5,052 bases of DNA from the NCBI GenBank assembly GCA_964648275.1, contig CAZYOB010000032.1, forward strand, positions 1 through 5,052. The letters are read 5' to 3'. Of this stretch, positions 1 to 5,052 are shown in pieces. The DNA is from CAIQPO01 sp964648275 (GTDB lineage Bacteria; Patescibacteriota; Microgenomatia; UBA1400; MFAQ01). The stretch's first letter is position 1. Every line of letters begins with the position of its first letter. Both the position numbers and the translations under genes were made by a program. Below the pieces are notes generated by a model. The model worked only from the letters and a program-made list of their open reading frames with translations, had not been told where the DNA came from and did not search any database.

Positions 1-362
1 AGAGCAGCGTTAAGACTCTTGGTGGAGTTGTGGGCAGTGCGGACATTGGCTTCAACAGCGATTCGCATGCCAAAATATCCGATTAAGGCACTAAAAATTC
101 CTCCCAGAAGAAAAGTGAGTGACATACCTATGCCGAGAGTGAGGGCGATAACGACAGCCAGCACCCCCATGATGGGGAAAACAACTTTGAACTGGCGGGC
201 AAGATATGAAAGAGCACCATCTTTAACGGCTTTGGCGATCTGTTGAAGTTTGGCGTTGCCCATATCTTCCTTCATGATTCTTTGGCTAAGAATGTAGCCG
301 TAAATTAGGGCGATGATCGAAACAACGGGGGCGGAAAATAGAGCAATTATTTGAATATCCAT
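1..362 (-). CDS. hppA: Membrane-bound ion-translocating inorganic pyrophosphatase, N-terminal part (cut by window edge)
   Basis: Membrane pyrophosphatases hydrolyse PPi and use the energy to pump H+ or Na+ across the cytoplasmic membrane. The visible 120 residues begin at an ATG at 362 and run off the left edge. A first hydrophobic helix spans about residues 4-24. A cytosolic stretch follows, with the family-like pattern I-A-x-A-V-x-D-G-A-L-S-Y-L-A-R-Q at 42-57. A second hydrophobic segment spans about 58-79 and a third about 81-100. The third runs into the very characteristic F-L-L-G-G-x-x-S-A-L-I-G-Y-F-G-M-R at 84-100 and E-A-N-V-R-T-A at 104-110, hallmarks of this family. The catalytic DDNAGG and acidic substrate-binding loops lie beyond the window, so ion specificity and K+ dependence cannot be judged. 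No Shine-Dalgarno precedes the ATG. It lies 34 bases downstream of gyrB on the same strand with no hairpin between, so co-transcription is plausible. The family call is strong; the subtype is unknown. Confidence 0.88.
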   Translation of the reverse strand, partial: MDIQIIALFSAPVVSIIALIYGYILSQRIMKEDMGNAKLQQIAKAVKDGALSYLARQFKVVFPIMGVLAVVIALTLGIGMSLTFLLGGIFSALIGYFGMRIAVEANVRTAHNSTKSLNAA

Positions 363-395
363 ATTTTTTATTTATTGGCTAATTAGAATACCGAA

Positions 396-401
396 ATTAT
401 A
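396..401 (-). promoter_or_regulatory. Possible -10 box for hppA straddling the gyrB stop codon
   Basis: The minus strand reads a perfect TATAAT here, overlapping the TAA stop of gyrB. A start about seven bases downstream (near 389) would leave a leader of roughly 27 bases before the hppA ATG at 362. The hexamer 17 bases upstream is TGCAAA, a poor -35 match, and the AT-rich setting makes chance matches common. It is a weak candidate for an internal promoter in addition to read-through from gyrB. Confidence 0.25.
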
Positions 402-2379
402 TATCAAGTGTGGCTGTTTTTGCATGTGTTTGAATGAATTTTTTGCGTGGAGCAACTTCTTGTCCCATGAGTGTGGTAAAGACCTCGTCAGCGTGAGCTG
501 CATCAACGATGTTCACTTGTTTGAGTATCCTAGTAGCAGGATTCATGGTAGTCTCCCATAATTGTTCCGGATTCATTTCTCCCAAACCTTTGTAACGTTG
601 AAGGCCAATTCTTTGTTGGTCAGAAGGAGAAAGGGTTTTAATATATTCTTCTTTTTCCTCGTCAGAGTAAACGTATTTGTTGGTACTACCGTGACTTACT
701 TTGTACAGAGGTGGAATAGCCAGGTAGACATAGCCTGCGTCAAAAACCGGAAGGGTGTGGCGGAAGAATAAGGTAAGTAGAAGTGTGGCGATATGGGCAC
801 CGTCGACATCAGCATCCGTCATGATGATAATTCTGTGATAGCGAAGTTTTTTGATGTCCAAAGTGTCTCCGATACCCATTCCTAAAGCGATAATTAAGTC
901 TTTGACGCTTTCCGACTCAATCACTTTGTCAAGACGAGCTCTTTCGGTGTTGAGGATCTTGCCTCTTAATGGAAGAATGGCCTGATGGGCACGGTCCCTA
1001 CCCTGTTTGGCAGAACCACCGGCGGAATCTCCTTCGACAATAAATATCTCTGATTTAGCAGGATCCTTTTCCTGACAGTCGGCCAATTTTCCCGGAAGGG
1101 TCATGCCTTCCAGAGCGCCTTTCCGGACAACCGCCTCACGAGCAGCCCTGGCGGCCATACGAGCCTTAGCAGCCAGGAATACTTTGCCGATGATCGCTTG
1201 CGCGGTCGCGGGGTGTTCCTCCAAATACATTTCGAGACCCTTTTTGACTACTTGGTATACAGCAGACTGAACTTCAGGATTGTTGACTTTGGTTTTTGTC
1301 TGAGACTCGAACTGGATTTCCGAAGAACTCATCTTGATCCAGACAACTCCAGTGAGACCTTCTTTAAGATCGTCCGGGGTGATATCAACATCCTTATTAG
1401 CCTTACCCTTCTTGTCTTTTTCCTGATCTCCGGTGGTAAGGTAATTCTTTAGGACCTTTGAGAGAGCAGTTTTGAATCCGGTGAGGTGAGTGCCACCATC
1501 GTAAGTATTAATGGTATTGGCAAATGACTCGATATTGTCGGTGTAGGTATCGGTGTATTGCATGACCATCTCAACACCGATGGGATATGCATTGTCTGTA
1601 AAAGTTCCAGAGGTGTAGATGGGCTCGTGCAGCCCCTTCTTGTGTCTGTTGTTGTGGGAAAGGAGGGAACGGATACCGGACTCGAAATAGAAGTTGGCGT
1701 GTTTGTCGTTCCTCTCATCGTAAAAGTGAATGTAAACACCGGCGACGAGGTAGGCACGTTCCTGAAGTTTGTTACGGATATTGGAGTAGTTGAATTCGGT
1801 GGTGAGTTTAAAAATGGTTGGATCAGGCCAAAAACGTGTGAGTGTCCCAGATTTAGCAGAGAAGAGATGTTCATGGAATTCGGGTATGACTTTTTTGGCA
1901 TCCTCCGCTGAGATGGTCTTTACAGGGTAGTCGGGAGTACCTGTTTTGTAAGATTGGATGAAAAAATCTTCGTCGTGGCGAACAACAACCTCCATCTTGG
2001 TAGAAAGAGCGTTGACGGCAGAGGCGCCTACTCCATGAAGACCTCCGGAGGCTTTGTAGGCAGTATCGGAAAATTTTCCTCCGGCATGAAGTTTGGTCAT
2101 GGCGACTTCCATAGCAGAAACGCCGGAGACGTGTTTGTCGGTGGGAATCCCACGACCATCGTCTGAGACAGAGGCGGATCCGTCTTGATGAAGACAAATG
2201 TATATATTCTTGGCGAAGTTGCCAATGGCTTCATCAAGAGAGTTGTCGACGATCTCGATTATGAGATGGTGGAGACCTTTTTCATCGGTAGATCCGATGT
2301 ACATTCCCGGACGTTTTCTGACCGGTTCTAGACCTTCCAGAACAGTAATATCTTTAGCTGTGTATGTTGTATTAGGCAT
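397..2379 (-). CDS. gyrB: DNA gyrase subunit B
   Basis: GyrB is the ATPase subunit of the GyrA2GyrB2 type IIA topoisomerase that introduces negative supercoils. The 660 residues cover the whole family. The GHKL ATPase domain has E42 (catalytic base) and N46 in I-V-D-N-S-L-D-E-A, D73 in D-D-G-R-G-I-P, and the lid G-G-L-H-G-V-G at 112-118. The transducer domain ends with Q360-T361-K362, the gamma-phosphate-sensing QTK loop. The TOPRIM domain has E449 in E-G-D-S-A-G-G, L-P-L-R-G-K-I-L-N at 469-477, and metal-binding D522, D524 and D526 in T-D-A-D-V-D-G. The tail carries Q-R-Y-K-G-L-G-E-M-N-P-E-Q-L-W at 594-608, which favours GyrB over ParE. Length matches the short form, without the large insertion of Escherichia coli GyrB. 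A lysine-rich linker lies at about 320-330. The ATG at 2379 puts the start 21 residues before the R-K-R-P-G-M-Y-I-G motif, as is usual. No Shine-Dalgarno is visible. A strong promoter lies just upstream. gyrA is not in the window. Confidence 0.97.
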   Translation of the reverse strand: MPNTTYTAKDITVLEGLEPVRKRPGMYIGSTDEKGLHHLIIEIVDNSLDEAIGNFAKNIYICLHQDGSASVSDDGRGIPTDKHVSGVSAMEVAMTKLHAGGKFSDTAYKASGGLHGVGASAVNALSTKMEVVVRHDEDFFIQSYKTGTPDYPVKTISAEDAKKVIPEFHEHLFSAKSGTLTRFWPDPTIFKLTTEFNYSNIRNKLQERAYLVAGVYIHFYDERNDKHANFYFESGIRSLLSHNNRHKKGLHEPIYTSGTFTDNAYPIGVEMVMQYTDTYTDNIESFANTINTYDGGTHLTGFKTALSKVLKNYLTTGDQEKDKKGKANKDVDITPDDLKEGLTGVVWIKMSSSEIQFESQTKTKVNNPEVQSAVYQVVKKGLEMYLEEHPATAQAIIGKVFLAAKARMAARAAREAVVRKGALEGMTLPGKLADCQEKDPAKSEIFIVEGDSAGGSAKQGRDRAHQAILPLRGKILNTERARLDKVIESESVKDLIIALGMGIGDTLDIKKLRYHRIIIMTDADVDGAHIATLLLTLFFRHTLPVFDAGYVYLAIPPLYKVSHGSTNKYVYSDEEKEEYIKTLSPSDQQRIGLQRYKGLGEMNPEQLWETTMNPATRILKQVNIVDAAHADEVFTTLMGQEVAPRKKFIQTHAKTATLDI

Positions 2380-2413
2380 ATTAAATTAAAAAGCGACTCG
2401 GGTGCGCGGGTTC

Positions 2414-2442
2414 ATTCTAGCGTAGTAGTCGGCGCTTGACAA
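2414..2442 (-). promoter_or_regulatory. Sigma70-type promoter of gyrB
   Basis: The minus strand has -35 TTGTCA (2442-2437, 5 of 6 consensus), a 17-base spacer, and -10 TAGAAT (2419-2414, 5 of 6). Predicted transcription starts near 2407, giving a leader of about 28 bases before the gyrB ATG. That leader is GC-rich at first, then AT-rich next to the start codon, and has no Shine-Dalgarno. The -35 hexamer lies inside a small palindrome, GCTTG-A-CAAGC on the plus strand (2434-2444). This is the best promoter match in the window. Confidence 0.7.
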
Positions 2443-2462
2443 GCATTAATGGGTGCCTGTTT

Positions 2463-2468
2463 ATTATA
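2463..2468 (-). promoter_or_regulatory. Possible second, upstream -10 box for gyrB
   Basis: The minus strand reads a perfect TATAAT at 2468-2463, about 50 bases upstream of the main gyrB -10. Transcription from it would start near 2456, giving a leader of about 75 bases. I find no convincing -35 at 16-18 bases spacing and no TGn extension. It is only a candidate tandem promoter. Confidence 0.25.
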
Positions 2469-2510
2469 CTTGTTTTGGGTGTGAATTTCATGAATACCGT
2501 TGAGAGAACA

Positions 2511-2539
2511 ACAAAAATCCCGCCCAATTGGGGCGGGAT
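2511..2539 (-). terminator. Intrinsic (Rho-independent) terminator of the 102-residue protein gene
   Basis: On the minus strand a perfect 9-bp GC-rich stem (ATCCCGCCC at 2539-2531 pairing with GGGCGGGAT at 2525-2517) closes a 5-base loop. A run of five T follows the shared last stem base, continuing as a T-rich tract. The stem begins only about 8 bases after the stop codon at 2548. On the plus strand no T tract follows the hairpin, so it should work only leftward. It ends the upstream transcript and insulates the gyrB promoter from read-through. Confidence 0.9.
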
Positions 2540-2547
2540 ATATTCCC

Positions 2548-2856
2548 TTAAGCGGAGGGGTCGATTTCACCAAGGAAGATGAGCGGCTCATACCACTTTT
2601 CATTGATGACTTCTGCGTAAAAGACGTGAAGCGGATCAGTTAAGATTGGTTGAGCGATGATAACTTTTCGGTCAGGATTTCCGTCGAGGTCGATGGTTAT
2701 TTGGTCCGGAGTTTCGTAATCCGTGACCTCATCCAAGGGGTTGGCCGATTGGATCAAATACCAATCGTCTATGGTGGACAAATAAAAATCGACGGTGTGT
2801 CCTGAAAGCTGGCCACCCAAGTATTTTCTGACAATATCGAGAGCGATTTTTTCCAA
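2548..2856 (-). CDS. Uncharacterised 102-residue acidic protein, TTG start
   Basis: I do not recognise this protein. It has no signal peptide, membrane segment or cysteine, and is rich in Asp and Glu. A short amphipathic N-terminus (residues 2-13) is followed by alternating hydrophobic stretches that look like beta strands (22-28, 31-36, 53-57, 64-70, 77-84, 92-96). D56-x-D58-G-N-x-D62 resembles a Ca2+-binding DxDGxxD loop of the kind seen in FG-GAP repeats, but a single copy proves nothing. Several tryptophan and tyrosine residues (W32, Y33, W88, Y89) suggest a folded domain or binding surface. The start is TTG at 2856, chosen because a perfect AGGAGGT lies 4 bases upstream; there is no internal Met that could serve as an alternative. 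A terminator directly after the stop supports a real, expressed gene. It lies 79 bases downstream of the Hsp70-like gene on the same strand, so it could be its co-transcribed partner, though a candidate promoter sits in the gap. Confidence 0.75.
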   Translation of the reverse strand: MEKIALDIVRKYLGGQLSGHTVDFYLSTIDDWYLIQSANPLDEVTDYETPDQITIDLDGNPDRKVIIAQPILTDPLHVFYAEVINEKWYEPLIFLGEIDPSA

Positions 2857-2860
2857 GAGA

Positions 2861-2867
2861 ACCTCCT
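2861..2867 (-). promoter_or_regulatory. Perfect Shine-Dalgarno that fixes a TTG start
   Basis: The minus strand reads AGGAGGT, a full match to the anti-Shine-Dalgarno, 4 bases before TTG at 2856. It decides the start of the 102-residue gene. It stands out because none of the other four genes in the window has a recognisable Shine-Dalgarno. Confidence 0.85.
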
Positions 2868-2901
2868 GCGGAGTAACTGGTTTAAGGTACTACTTGACCA
2901 G

Positions 2902-2930
2902 ATATTATTACTTTTCCTATGTAGAAGCAA
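2902..2930 (-). promoter_or_regulatory. Candidate promoter for the 102-residue protein gene
   Basis: In the 79-base gap after the Hsp70-like gene the minus strand has TTGCTT (2930-2925), a 17-base spacer and TAATAT (2907-2902). The spacing is ideal but both hexamers are only partial matches (3 and 4 of 6). A start near 2895 would give a leader of about 39 bases containing the Shine-Dalgarno. No terminator is seen after the Hsp70-like gene, so read-through is equally possible. Confidence 0.3.
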
Positions 2931-2935
2931 GTTTT

Positions 2936-4372
2936 TTAGAGCGAGAGTCCTGCGGCAATAGAGGTAAAAGGATCGAATTCTGTCACTCTTTCCTTCCCAA
3001 ACAAGTCGTTAAGCATTTTCTCGTAGATGGGAATGAGTGAGGATCCCCCAGTCCTGACCACTACACTGATCTCATTCGGTTCAACTCCGGCTTTTTTAAG
3101 AGTACGGATGACACAATTTTTGACGGACTCTACCCGAGGAGAAATAATTTCTTCGAATTCACTGCGGGTGATCTTCTCATTGATATTTATAGGTCCGTCA
3201 GAGAAAGTGATTGTCGAGTCATCTTTGGTAGTGAGTTCTTTTTTAGCACTCTCGATCGCCTCATAGATCTCAAAGCCCAGATTTTTGTGTATCAGATGAA
3301 GCAATCTATCTATGGCTTTGGGGTCAGAGCTATTGTGTTGGGCATTGCCTTCAAGGAAGCCGATGGTTTCCGGAGTGTTGAGATTGGGGATACCGTACCA
3401 GGATTGGAGCGCGGTGATGATGTTGTAGGGCATGTTAAGAGATTTCTCCCCCCAGGTGTTTTGGGTACCAAACAATGGTCCAAGTTTTTTGTAAAAAATA
3501 TCGGAGTTGAGAAGGTCACCCCCGATGTAGACGCCGTCGGTTGCCAAAACATTGAAGCCCTGATGATTGTCCATGACGGTGGTGTCAAAAGTTCCCCCAC
3601 CGAAATCGAACACCAGGATCTTCTGGCCTTTTTGGGGAAAACGTGAGAGGTAATATTTGGCTGCAGCCACTGGTTCTAGCTCGAATTTAACATCGACGAA
3701 GCCGGCTTCTTTTAAAGCAACTTCCAGACGGTCCTGAGCAGCCTTATCCTTTTCTGGTACGGGAGAAAAGAATACCGGTCTACCGCAGGTGATGGAGGTA
3801 ATTTCTTCGCCGGTGAGGACTTGGGCTTTTGATCTGATTTCTTTGACAAAAAGTGCGATCAATTGTTCCAGGGAGTAGTAGTCACCAAAAACACGACTAC
3901 CTTTATAGTAGGGTGACTTAAGGGCTGTTTTTAGGGCATGGAACAGACGGCCGGTACCAAAGTCGTACTCTTCGTAGTAATCTGGTATATCCCCCAGCAC
4001 CTGTCTCCCGCTTGGGGTGACGTAGAGAATGACGTCTTTGATGATTTCACCGGTAAAGATCTTGCGTTTGACGCCCCTTTTTCTTGTCTTATTGTCATTG
4101 AGATAGGCATTGACAGCCCGCTCCCCTATCAGGTTCTTTACGACACCTTCATAACTGACTTGCCAGGCATTAAAAGTCTGGGATTCAAGCTGATCCGGGG
4201 TGACCTTGTTACTGAGAGTAAATTCCTTGGGGAAAAAATAGAGCGCGGAACGAACCACCTCTTTTTTGGGTGCCGATTCATCGATAGGCAGTAATATCGG
4301 TTGACCATCACGAAGCAAACTCAGGGATGAGTTGGTCGTACCAAAATCGAGACCAAAAGATAGGCGTGACAT
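2936..4372 (-). CDS. Hsp70-superfamily ATPase, YegD-like, without substrate-binding domain
   Basis: The 478 residues form an actin/Hsp70-type nucleotide-binding domain. Phosphate-1 loop is L-D-F-G-T-T-N-S at 8-15. K148 in A-L-K-T is a candidate for the DnaK K70 equivalent. G-R-P-V at 197-200 recalls the I-G-R-P-I of YegD. E-P-V-A-A-A sits at 233-238. Phosphate-2 loop is F-D-F-G-G-G-T-F-D at 255-263, with T261 at the DnaK T199 position. I-G-G-D lies at 283-286, S-A-K-K-E-L (adenosine-contacting helix) at 375-380, and the final R-T-G-G-S-S motif at 440-445. The protein stops right after D-P-F-T-S-I-A-A-G at 467-475, so the C-terminal peptide-binding domain and lid of DnaK are absent. Architecture and length resemble Escherichia coli YegD (about 450 residues), whose function is poorly defined. 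ATP binding is expected; chaperone activity is an inference. The ATG at 4372 lies just before the first motif. No Shine-Dalgarno is present and the mRNA may be nearly leaderless. It is divergent from the clamp-loader gene. Confidence 0.9.
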   Translation of the reverse strand: MSRLSFGLDFGTTNSSLSLLRDGQPILLPIDESAPKKEVVRSALYFFPKEFTLSNKVTPDQLESQTFNAWQVSYEGVVKNLIGERAVNAYLNDNKTRKRGVKRKIFTGEIIKDVILYVTPSGRQVLGDIPDYYEEYDFGTGRLFHALKTALKSPYYKGSRVFGDYYSLEQLIALFVKEIRSKAQVLTGEEITSITCGRPVFFSPVPEKDKAAQDRLEVALKEAGFVDVKFELEPVAAAKYYLSRFPQKGQKILVFDFGGGTFDTTVMDNHQGFNVLATDGVYIGGDLLNSDIFYKKLGPLFGTQNTWGEKSLNMPYNIITALQSWYGIPNLNTPETIGFLEGNAQHNSSDPKAIDRLLHLIHKNLGFEIYEAIESAKKELTTKDDSTITFSDGPININEKITRSEFEEIISPRVESVKNCVIRTLKKAGVEPNEISVVVRTGGSSLIPIYEKMLNDLFGKERVTEFDPFTSIAAGLSL

Positions 4373-4381
4373 GAAGAATTT

Positions 4382-4410
4382 ATTTTACTCTTATTGGGCG
4401 TGATTTTGAA
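4382..4410 (-). promoter_or_regulatory. Candidate promoter of the Hsp70-like gene (near-leaderless)
   Basis: The minus strand has TTCAAA (4410-4405, 4 of 6), a 17-base spacer and TAAAAT (4387-4382, 5 of 6). Only 9 bases separate the -10 from the ATG at 4372, so transcription would begin about 2-3 bases before the start codon. This fits the lack of any Shine-Dalgarno. Confidence 0.4.
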
Positions 4411-4423
4411 GTCCAAGGTACAG

Positions 4424-4429
4424 TACAAT
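4424..4429 (+). promoter_or_regulatory. Candidate -10 box of the clamp-loader gene (leaderless)
   Basis: TACAAT (5 of 6) is followed by 6 bases and then the ATG at 4436, so the expected +1 falls on the A of the start codon. No good -35 is found at 16-18 bases spacing (TTGAAG at 4406 is too close, TTGGGC at 4394 too far). The position relative to the ATG is the typical arrangement of leaderless genes. Confidence 0.35.
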
Positions 4430-4435
4430 TGGGAT

Positions 4436-5052
4436 ATGTTACCCAGGATTGTAGTTTGGCGCGGACTGGACCGAGAAGAGGTCCACAGGCATCTGAATGT
4501 TAAGGATAATTGTGTGGTTCTATTCGAAGGGTCGGAGGCAAATGTTAAGGATTTTAGGAGATGGGTCATCAGTGCAATTGACATTTTGGGAAGGAAGCCG
4601 GAATATTCAGGAATTATTTGGGATGCCCACAAATTGAGCTGGGAATGTCAGGCGGTATTACTAAAACCTCTTGAGGAGCTGGACCAGGCAAATATTGTTC
4701 TGGTCACAGAGGCAGAAAATTTACTGGCAGAGACGATATTGTCTCGGTGTGTGGTCGAATCACTGGCGACCGAGAACGTTAAGAGTGGTAAATATTGGAG
4801 CAGAGTTTTAACGGCCTGGAAGGAAGGGCCTGCCTCATGTATTGCTTTGTCGGATGAATTGTCACAGGATGAAGCCTTGGAGTTATCCGAGGAGATAGGA
4901 CTAAAGATCAGGGGTTTGTTACGCGATAAAGCCAATCCTAAACGAGTTGAGGTGCTCAAAGGAGCTTTGCTATTGATGGAGGAAATGCGAGCTAAAAACT
5001 TGAATGTGAAGTTGTGTCTCGGGGAGTTTTTGCTAAAGGGTTGGCGAGCGAC
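4436..5052 (+). CDS. holB: DNA polymerase III delta-prime-like clamp-loader subunit, open at right edge
   Basis: Clamp-loader subunits are AAA+ proteins that open and load the sliding clamp on DNA. The visible 205 residues contain the family core at 59-110: G-I-I-W-D-A-H-K-L (Walker B region), Q72-A-V-L-L-K-P-L-E-E (matching A-N-A-L-L-K-T-L-E-E), I-V-L-V-T at 87-91 (sensor 1), and the S-R-C motif at 103-105 that supplies the trans arginine finger. The C-terminal part (about 115-205) looks like the helical collar, with N-L-N-V-K-L-C-L-G-E-F-L-L at 188-200 near the usual end, so little is probably missing. The P-loop position reads F-E-G-S-E-A-N-V-K-D (30-39): only G32 and K38 survive, so ATP binding is unlikely. 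The cysteine-rich zinc segment between P-loop and Walker B is absent, making the protein much shorter than usual. ATG 4436 was chosen; GTG 4400 and TTG 4406 are in-frame alternatives without better signals. The exact subunit name is less certain than the family. Confidence 0.8.
   Translation, partial: MLPRIVVWRGLDREEVHRHLNVKDNCVVLFEGSEANVKDFRRWVISAIDILGRKPEYSGIIWDAHKLSWECQAVLLKPLEELDQANIVLVTEAENLLAETILSRCVVESLATENVKSGKYWSRVLTAWKEGPASCIALSDELSQDEALELSEEIGLKIRGLLRDKANPKRVEVLKGALLLMEEMRAKNLNVKLCLGEFLLKGWRA

Larger units (their letters stand above)
2380..2510. other. Intergenic control region between gyrB and the terminator of the 102-residue gene
   Basis: These 131 bases hold the gyrB promoter(s). 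I see no conserved RNA structure, no tRNA, no riboswitch-like fold, and no credible small gene on either strand. Confidence 0.6.

Noticed and set aside
1449..1901. 150-residue minus-strand frame inside gyrB, and several 60-120-residue frames antisense to gyrB and the Hsp70-like gene
   Set aside because: They lie wholly within confidently assigned genes, have low-complexity or implausible composition, and show no family motifs or translation signals.
2436..2470. Rightward promoter starting with a perfect TTGACA at 2436-2441
   Set aside because: The nearest -10-like hexamers (TATTAT at 2462, TATACT at 2465) need spacers of 20 and 23 bases, and no gene lies downstream on the plus strand. The TTGACA is explained by the palindrome around the leftward -35.
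2517..2539. Bidirectional terminator serving gyrB as well
   Set aside because: No T tract follows the hairpin on the plus strand, and gyrB is transcribed leftward away from it, so it acts only on the 102-residue gene.
2490..2582. 30-codon plus-strand reading frame from ATG 2490
   Set aside because: It runs through the terminator hairpin and into the antisense of the 102-residue gene, and has no Shine-Dalgarno or recognisable product.
2412..2603. 63-residue minus-strand frame spanning the terminator and the gyrB promoter
   Set aside because: It crosses an intrinsic terminator and overlaps the end of the 102-residue gene in another frame, with no supporting start signal.
2671..2691. FG-GAP or VCBS repeat assignment for the 102-residue protein based on D-x-D-G-N-x-D
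   Set aside because: There is a single loop, no repeat and no flanking F-G and G-A-P pattern, so the motif is described but the family is not assigned.
397..4372. Possible reassigned genetic code (TGA as Gly or Trp)
   Set aside because: gyrB, the Hsp70-like gene and the clamp-loader gene read through with no in-frame TGA at conserved glycine or tryptophan positions; the conserved motifs are encoded normally.

Overview
The window reads as ordinary bacterial chromosome using the standard bacterial code, at moderate GC. It holds no mobile element, CRISPR array, rRNA or tRNA that I can see. The compact layout, a 660-residue GyrB, a membrane pyrophosphatase, a stripped-down clamp-loader subunit and the near absence of Shine-Dalgarno sequences would fit a small-genome lineage such as Patescibacteria (Candidate Phyla Radiation). 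That placement is an inference from gene style, not from a phylogenetic marker search.

Layout from left to right. Positions 1-362 (minus) are the N-terminal 120 residues of a membrane-bound, ion-pumping pyrophosphatase (hppA-like), cut by the window edge. Positions 397-2379 (minus) are a complete gyrB, 34 bases upstream of hppA with no terminator between, so the two may be co-transcribed. Positions 2380-2547 are intergenic. They carry a good sigma70-type promoter for gyrB (TTGTCA, 17 bp, TAGAAT) and, further right, a clear intrinsic terminator for the next gene. Positions 2548-2856 (minus) encode a 102-residue acidic protein I do not recognise, with a TTG start and the only perfect Shine-Dalgarno in the window. 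Positions 2936-4372 (minus) encode a 478-residue Hsp70-superfamily protein of YegD type: the ATPase domain without the substrate-binding domain. Positions 4436-5052 (plus) encode a divergent DNA polymerase III delta-prime-like clamp-loader subunit with a degenerate P-loop. It is still open at the right edge but probably almost complete.

Functionally the window mixes DNA topology (gyrase), replication (clamp loader), proteostasis (Hsp70-like) and membrane energetics (pyrophosphatase). I see no evidence that these genes form one dedicated system. The points most worth a second look are the reduced clamp-loader subunit, the 63-bp divergent intergenic region where both genes appear to start at or almost at their transcription start (leaderless mRNAs), and the unrecognised 102-residue protein behind the Hsp70-like gene.
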